Both the position numbers and the translations under genes were made by a program. This document shows positions 56,366-62,000 of a stretch of DNA of 62,000 nt, piece by piece (within the stretch, counting starts at the first letter, position 1; every line of letters begins with the position of its first letter). Source of the stretch: Phoronis australis (taxonomy: Eukaryota > Phoronida > Phoronidae); contig NMRA01000639.1 in NCBI GenBank assembly GCA_002633005.1, positions 15,609 through 77,608 of the forward strand, given 5' to 3'. Under the pieces are notes generated by a model. That model did not search any database and was not told where the DNA came from. It was given only the letters and a program-made list of their open reading frames with translations.

Positions 56366-58864
56366 GTGTTTGAACATGTGCACAAAGAACACTAATGTTG
56401 AAACCTTATCAAATACAACATGTTTACAAAGTTCACTATGAAAATAGTCTTAACAAGTACAAAATATTTACAAAGCTGAACAGCAACATTAAACCTAGGT
56501 GTTTCCTAGATGACTATAATCTGACATGTTTTTTGTTTGCCAATTTTTTGTGAGGTTTGCTTTGAATACTTCAGAAATGTGGATCCTGTAACTTGGTGTG
56601 CGAGTCAAATCACAATATCTTTTACTGTTAAAATTCTTGTTACCATGTCTCTGTCAACAGGTGGCAGAGCAGTCTTGTTTACTGTTGGCCAATGTCCTCA
56701 GAACTAATCAGCCTTTTACATATTTGTTCATTGCATCCTCTAACACACAAGGGTTGCCGACTTGCCGTGTATGCATGAATTTAGGCCCAATGCATTTTAT
56801 AAAGGAAAATGTTTTCTTCAACTTTTTGCATACAGGAGCATGCTTCTTAGCTTCGGTTATTTAGTCACAGCCTTAAAACAGGTGTTTGCGTTTTTTGCTT
56901 CAGCTTTCCTAAAAGATAGCTAGACAAGTGTTAAATTGAAGACACATGAAAATGTACCGTATAGTACTGAATAAGCCAAGTTTCACTCACATCATATATG
57001 CTCTTCAGTTTTAATTGGCCTTTCGCATGTAAGCGTGTGCACCTGATTCTGGATGAAGTTCACACCTTCATAAAAGGGTCCATGTGCGGTAGTGTTCCTC
57101 GGAAATGACGAATATTCTGAAATCCTTGTTGTAGTTATTTCAAGGAACATAGCAGGAAACAGGGAATGCTGTTGAGAAATAAAATTGCTGGTTTGTGAAT
57201 TAATTCGGAATTTGTTGAAAAACATTCAAATTGAAAATGCAGTGCAATGGTAAAAAATCTCATGAAGTTGTAAAAATGTTGAAACAAAATTTAAGGTCGT
57301 GGATTGGTTTGGCTTAGTCTTAAAAGACTTCGTTACAGTAAAATTGCATTAATTTAGGATACAATATGCCCCACGTGTGAATTTTTTTAAATTTATTTTT
57401 CATTATCAGTATAGTTGAAGCGCCATCAAATCAATGCTATATTATTAACTCTACTACCATGCAACAATATTTTCAAAATTATTGGACAACGGTGTTAAAA
57501 GTTCAGGAAAAACGAAAATGCAAATTTCGACAATTTTTTATTGGAAATCCACCAGATTGTACCACAATATTTTCCATAAAGGACTCATTGAATGCAGTGG
57601 GGTACATGTAGGGTACCCTGTTATGTAAACACCTATAGGCTTCTGCTTGAGCTGGTTTGAATAAACACCTTTCTTATTGTCAACACTCCTGCTTGATGAC
57701 AAAAGAGGTCAGCCCCATTGCATAGCTTCACTGGTGACCTGTCTGCCTGGGAGTGGAGGGAAACAGGCATATGGTTGATTGGCAGTTGGTGAACATCTCT
57801 CTTTAAAACTCTGCACCGTTGTGAATACAGAGTTGTGGTGGTTTTGTGAGTAGTCTAAATTATAGGGGATGTTATTTTAGAATTAGTAAATGTATTTATT
57901 GGAAAGGAGAATATTATCCTACCCGCATTCGGCCAATGAGAAATTGATCTTATAAAAACTATCATCATCCCACTGTTTGAGGTGCACGCATACTTGCTCG
58001 CATAGTGCAGTGTTTTATTTCTCGTTAGTCTGATCAATTCAATTCCTGTTTGCAAAGTAATGATAGGTGACGACTGTGTGAAGATACCCAATATTCAGGG
58101 ATTATTCAACAGGTTATGTGGTTTGTTTTTATTTCTGTGGTGGCTTGTGTTGCTTGCAGTTGTAGAGTTTTTGAGGTTCATTTGTGTTGCTTCCACTTGG
58201 ACTATTTCATTCTCAATAGAAATGACCTAGCAGGGCCAATTTTGCGTTTACTGCAAGTGACCAATTCATTCTTTCGAAGAAACTTCATTAACATTTTTAA
58301 CTGACCACTTTCACCTACGAAGTTGGTCTCAATTTGTTCCTAAAAACTAAGGTGCAAATATAACAGTCTGTTATTGCTTGAGATCAATGTACTCATTGAA
58401 TTATCAATTCTTTCTAAGCTTAAAAATCACATCTGTTTTGATTTAGGAACAATCTGATACCAATTTCATAATGGTATGTTGACTATATCAATTGCTTTTG
58501 TGAAGGCAGGCAGGTTTTTATCATAACAGTATGACATGATGTTAATGAAAGATACCACCCTATGACTACCATCATATATTCAGCAAAGCATTGAACTATT
58601 GTAACCTGCACATTCAGTCAGATAGGCAGTGCAGTGTAGTCGACACTTAGAACTGTCAGTCCTTAATCTTTGAATTGATAACTTAGCTTCAGAGGTAGAG
58701 GCAGTTCTCAGTAGGACGGGAGAGACATTATCAGCTGGCACCAGAGAAATGCCCGAATGGTGCAGCAGTTATAGGTGGTACACTTCGTTTGAGTGTTGAT
58801 AACTGTTGTTGTATGCGGTTAGAATTTGGACAGAAGTTACGACCAGGAGCAGCAGTTGAGGGAG

Positions 58865-58885
58865 ATGTTTGGTGCGGTGGAGTGA
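58865..58885 (+). promoter_or_regulatory. Short upstream open reading frame before the 58896 start
   Basis: ATG, five further codons (MFGAVE) and TGA lie in the presumed 5' leader, ending 10 bases before the main ATG and in a different frame. If the leader includes this segment, it could lower initiation at the main start. Whether it is transcribed is unknown. Confidence 0.4.
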
Positions 58886-58895
58886 CGTGACTAAA

Positions 58896-59016
58896 ATGTC
58901 TGAGAAAGGTACGGTTGTTCAGCCACCTGATGAAAAGATCCGAGTAAGAATGGCGTCGGAAGGATATAAAGCAATTGAAAACATGGACGCAGATGACCGG
59001 ATACCTTTAGATGAGG
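58896..59016 (+). CDS. Start-codon exon of an unidentified plus-strand gene (candidate alternative first coding exon b)
   Basis: The ATG at 58896 has A at -3. The exon encodes 40 residues beginning MSEKGTVVQPPDEKIRVRM and ending NMDADDRIPLDE. It ends at GAGG followed by GTGAGC, leaving one base (phase 1). The peptide is hydrophilic and acidic with no signal peptide, typical of a cytoplasmic N-terminus. A six-codon upstream frame (58865-58885) stops 10 bases before the ATG. I do not recognise the family. Its phase equals that of the start exon 18 kb upstream, which fits alternative promoters of one gene continuing to the right. Confidence 0.6.
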
Positions 59017-61099
59017 GTGAGCAATGTAGTCCTAGAAAAAATCATTTGAAACTCTACTTTTGTGTATAATAACTGAAGAATTGACATAGGCTTTACAACT
59101 TTTTTATGTTTTACACCCGATTCAGTTGTTAGGTGTACTAGTATATTACAAAATCACTTGGAATTTGCTGTCATGACAGCTGGGCGGAAGCTGAAGTCAT
59201 CGTCAGTGTCTTCCTTCATGACAGAGAATCAAGGGGACTTAACGGGAAGGTTAATAAAGTAGGAAACCATTCTGTCATTTAAATTTTGCAGTTGCAATGG
59301 TTATTACCAATCTTTTTACTGTTAACAGAATTATCCGTCACGGCGGGGGAAACTGTGTAGATCACTTTTGTCTGTATATGCACATGGCCATTATATAATT
59401 CTAGTTCACAATACTGATTGGGTCATCAAATGTCGGTTTCCTATCGACACCACAACTTCCTGTATTGCGGAGTTTCGATTAGTGAGAAAGTGTAACCACC
59501 AGATGTTGACATTTATCGAAACTATTTTGAAAATGGGTGGATTAACTGCGGAGTTGCGCAACTCTACTGCAATGGGAAAGGTTGATTCCATGCCCGTTCT
59601 CTACTATTGTTGACCATTTTAATGAAAAATTGAAAAAAGATGAAAAACTTGTAACCAAACAAGTTTATTTTTTGCAAAAACTAATGATTGTTCTTGTATT
59701 TTCTAAAAAGGGTTCATCTATTATCAACCTGCTGTGAAGGTACAGCTTGACAAGAATAAGTGTTTGAAACTCTTTGTCAAATATGTTGAAAAGGCACAAC
59801 ATAACCTTTTTGACTTGTATGTTAAAAGTGATCAACTTCCATAATAATCATAACAGTAGTAATGAAGTATGGCAAGTGAGCAATAAGAAATATCGAAGAA
59901 ATAAACACCTAGATGTTAACCCCGTGAAATGTGTGTATGTATTGAAGTGTTTTTTTGTAATCCTTAATCTCGAATTGAACACACAATCATACCTCAGTTT
60001 TCACACAAACTCCGATGTACATATGGACATCTGCAAAATCTGCAAACAGCAGAGGCGCCTCAGTATTCAGGTTAACATATTTGATGGTATTGTACGGTAA
60101 GGTGTCTTATCCTCTCAGTCTTGTTTCTTCTAAAACTTTTGAGTTGGAGCTCCTGGGGCTTATGTTTTCTTTTGTGAAAGATACACTCAAGGTCCTGTCT
60201 TGTTGCCTCATTCATTTCACTTCATGGATGTAACTAGACTCGTATGTCGACACTTGATGTCTTATTGCTTATAACCTGATGATGTCTAATGAATAGCCAA
60301 AACCTTGAATCAATTTGAACTTTAGAATTTTCTTTTTGGCAGGATTGTTGTTTTTGATCCTATTATGGCCAAAAACTGAATGAAATATGTAATACACTTT
60401 GTATTACATTGTACAGGTTTCCTGTTCTGGTAACCTGTTTGATGAATATCTTGCCAGCTAACACCAGTTTAGGAAAACTTAAATGGAGTCAAGATGTTAA
60501 ATTATGGTTAATTGTTTTATTATACATTTATTATCTGCTGATAACTTCGTTATCTGATGGTACCCATTCTAATCTATGTATCCATTGGTGGATTTAGAGG
60601 TGGGCCAAGGGGGCCATGCCCCCCCTAAAATTCTTCCAGATTCCATTGGGCAGTTCAGGGGTGCAAATGTCTGACGGGCAAAATCTTGGCTATTACTCTG
60701 CCCTGGCCCCCCCAACTCAAAATCCTGGATCCGCCCTGGTATCGAGTAAGGGATTTGCTATGTGTTAAAATTTTGGCAATGTATATGATGCATTTAGGAG
60801 GACAAAGATTTAATCTGTCTAAATTACATATTTATTTACCATTTTCATGTTTTTGAGGACATGTTATTTTGAATGCATAAATACATTTAAAACAACTTAC
60901 CAGTTTATTTGCATTGACAAAATTACAAGGACCGTTTTACTTTAATTATGTTGCGACACTAAACAGTCCCCTATGGTGGAGAATGGTGTTCCCTCTGATG
61001 TGAGATGCAACTCATGTTTTCTATCTAGGGTGTGGTTCAGCTACGTCATCTAATGTTTTTAAAATCTTTTGCTATGCATAACTAAAATGTTTCTTCCAG
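59017..61099 (+). other. Putative intron after start exon b
   Basis: This segment contains one hAT-like miniature element (60583-60738) and short open frames with no recognisable product. A phase-compatible acceptor at 59710 opens a 43-codon frame, but its possible exit phase does not fit the 61100 exon. Confidence 0.4.
60583..60738 (-). mobile_element. hAT-like miniature element, copy 3, minus strand
   Basis: The minus strand runs from CAGGGCGGATCCAGGATTTT to CCACCAATG, and GTATC flanks both sides. It is collinear with copy 2 on the other strand, including the AATGGAATCTGGAAGAATTT block. Confidence 0.9.
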
Positions 61100-61183
61100 A
61101 GTTAGTAGGGAAGTTTAAACTAGGAGTTGGGATAGAGTTTCGATACCATGAACTTACACTAATGTTTCAAGATATAGTACAAG
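61100..61183 (+). CDS. Candidate internal exon of the unidentified plus-strand gene
   Basis: A good acceptor (TGTTTCTTCCAG) ends at 61099. If entered in phase 1 after a G, the frame reads E, then LVGKFKLGVGIEF, RYHELTL and MFQDIVQ, a protein-like stretch with no stop until 61223. A weak donor GTCCTA follows at 61184 (phase 1 exit); an alternative donor GTACAAG lies at 61177 (phase 0 exit). Both upstream start exons end in phase 1 with G, so either would give Glu at the junction. No domain can be named from so short a piece. The exon call depends on splice signals and frame only. Confidence 0.35.
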
Positions 61184-62000
61184 GTCCTACTTCTTCCATA
61201 TGGTATATAACGAGGATTAAGAAGAGTGTTTAAGTTGTCACGTGGTTTCAAAAGCACAGAAAACGTTTATAATCCATCATTAGTTTCCTGGGTACTTATT
61301 TTTTTCCTTTTTTCATTTCGTAAAGTAAATTTATCTTTGCTTGGATAGTTTTCCTTTTCATCTTTTTTATAAATTCTTGTTCACGCACACACACACACGC
61401 ACACACATGTTCGTATTGTGATTCTAAATAATTTAAACAGATGAAAATTTAAAGTAATAAAAGATAAGGGTGCGTTTAATTAAACATTTTTCTATGATTT
61501 TAGTGATATTTGAAATAACTGTCTGCTTTTATTTGAATAAGTTTTTATTGAACAGGTTTAAATTGCCTTGAGCCAAAATCAATATTGAATAGGATACATT
61601 TTGCAATCTTTGTATACTGTATTATTGTAGTTTTCATGTGGTTTGGAATTATTTTTGACAAGATGTCTCCATCTTTTATTTCCCTTTGAGTGCTTATCTT
61701 GCAAAAATGTATTGTGTCAACTTACTAAATGAATCGTCAGTGACGCTTGCTGTCCTTTTGTTGAACTCTAATTAAAGTGAGGAGACCTGAATTCCATCAA
61801 CCTGTTGTTTTGGTGATAAGTTCGAAGCCCCCTGTCAAGTAAATATGTAATATGTAACTAGTAAAAAAGGACAGAGATCTGCCCAGGTTTGTGTTGACAA
61901 ATTTTTTGTTATTGCTACCAGGGAAACTGGGAGGAAAATAACTATGAGAAACTTAACAGTAGAATAGCAGATATTTTAATCAATCAATTTACATGCCATA
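61184..62000. other. Right edge of window, no further exon seen
   Basis: The DNA is A+T-rich, with a CA-rich tract at 61383-61408. No exon was recognised. The plus-strand gene, if real, should continue beyond 62000. Confidence 0.4.
61383..61408 (+). repeat. CA-rich simple repeat
   Basis: CACACA tract with two CACGC interruptions near the right edge. Confidence 0.9.

Larger units (their letters stand above)
41196..58864 (+). other. Putative intron between the two start exons, rich in miniature transposable elements
   Basis: No coding exon could be supported here. One phase-compatible acceptor at 45738 opens a frame of about 40 codons, but it is not protein-like enough to call. Most recognisable structure is mobile: hAT-like miniature elements, the GGGACACAATATGG family and foldbacks, described separately. 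Confidence 0.45.

Noticed and set aside
59711-59843. Possible exon after start exon b (frame starting FIYYQPAVK)
   Set aside because: The best internal donor leaves phase 0, incompatible with the candidate 61100 exon, and the acceptor is weak.

Overview
The window is a stretch of A+T-rich animal nuclear DNA. Coding exons are short and far apart, introns obey GT-AG, and there are many short mobile elements and no operon-like packing. The one gene I can name is an isthmin-family gene. That family is animal-specific and, as I recall, missing from flies and nematodes, so a non-ecdysozoan invertebrate (deuterostome, lophotrochozoan or cnidarian) is the most likely source. I cannot name the species.

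Layout. Bases 1-5740 hold no gene I can support. From 26929 down to 5967, on the minus strand, lies a four-exon isthmin-like gene: signal/anchor exon 26810-26929, acidic exon 12655-13249, AMOP exon 10448-10859 and C-terminal exon 5967-6066. The splice phases agree and give a 408-residue protein. It lacks the thrombospondin type-1 (TSP1) domain that isthmins normally carry before AMOP. Its 13.6-kb first intron contains a nest of repeats (about 17.1-19.4 kb), a 29-bp minisatellite and a 2-kb tandem duplication that carries a TCATCA microsatellite. An N sits exactly at the junction of the two copies.

Bases 26930-41058 are intergenic or unannotated. They hold tRNA-derived SINEs and several terminal-inverted-repeat elements. 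One of these, at 36527-36809, consists of three consecutive G+C-rich hairpins inside long inverted repeats. From 41 kb to the right edge, the plus strand carries two start-codon exons (41084-41195 and 58896-59016). Both are acidic, both end in splice phase 1, and both could splice to a candidate exon at 61100. I read them tentatively as alternative first exons of one gene that continues past the window; the product is unknown. The same region contains four copies of a small hAT-like element with exact 5-bp target duplications, an older family ending near GGGACACAATATGG, and several foldback elements.

I see no CRISPR array, no bacterial or viral gene and no multi-gene system. The most interesting items are the TSP1-less isthmin, the triple-hairpin element, the alternative first exons and the duplication that may be an assembly artefact.
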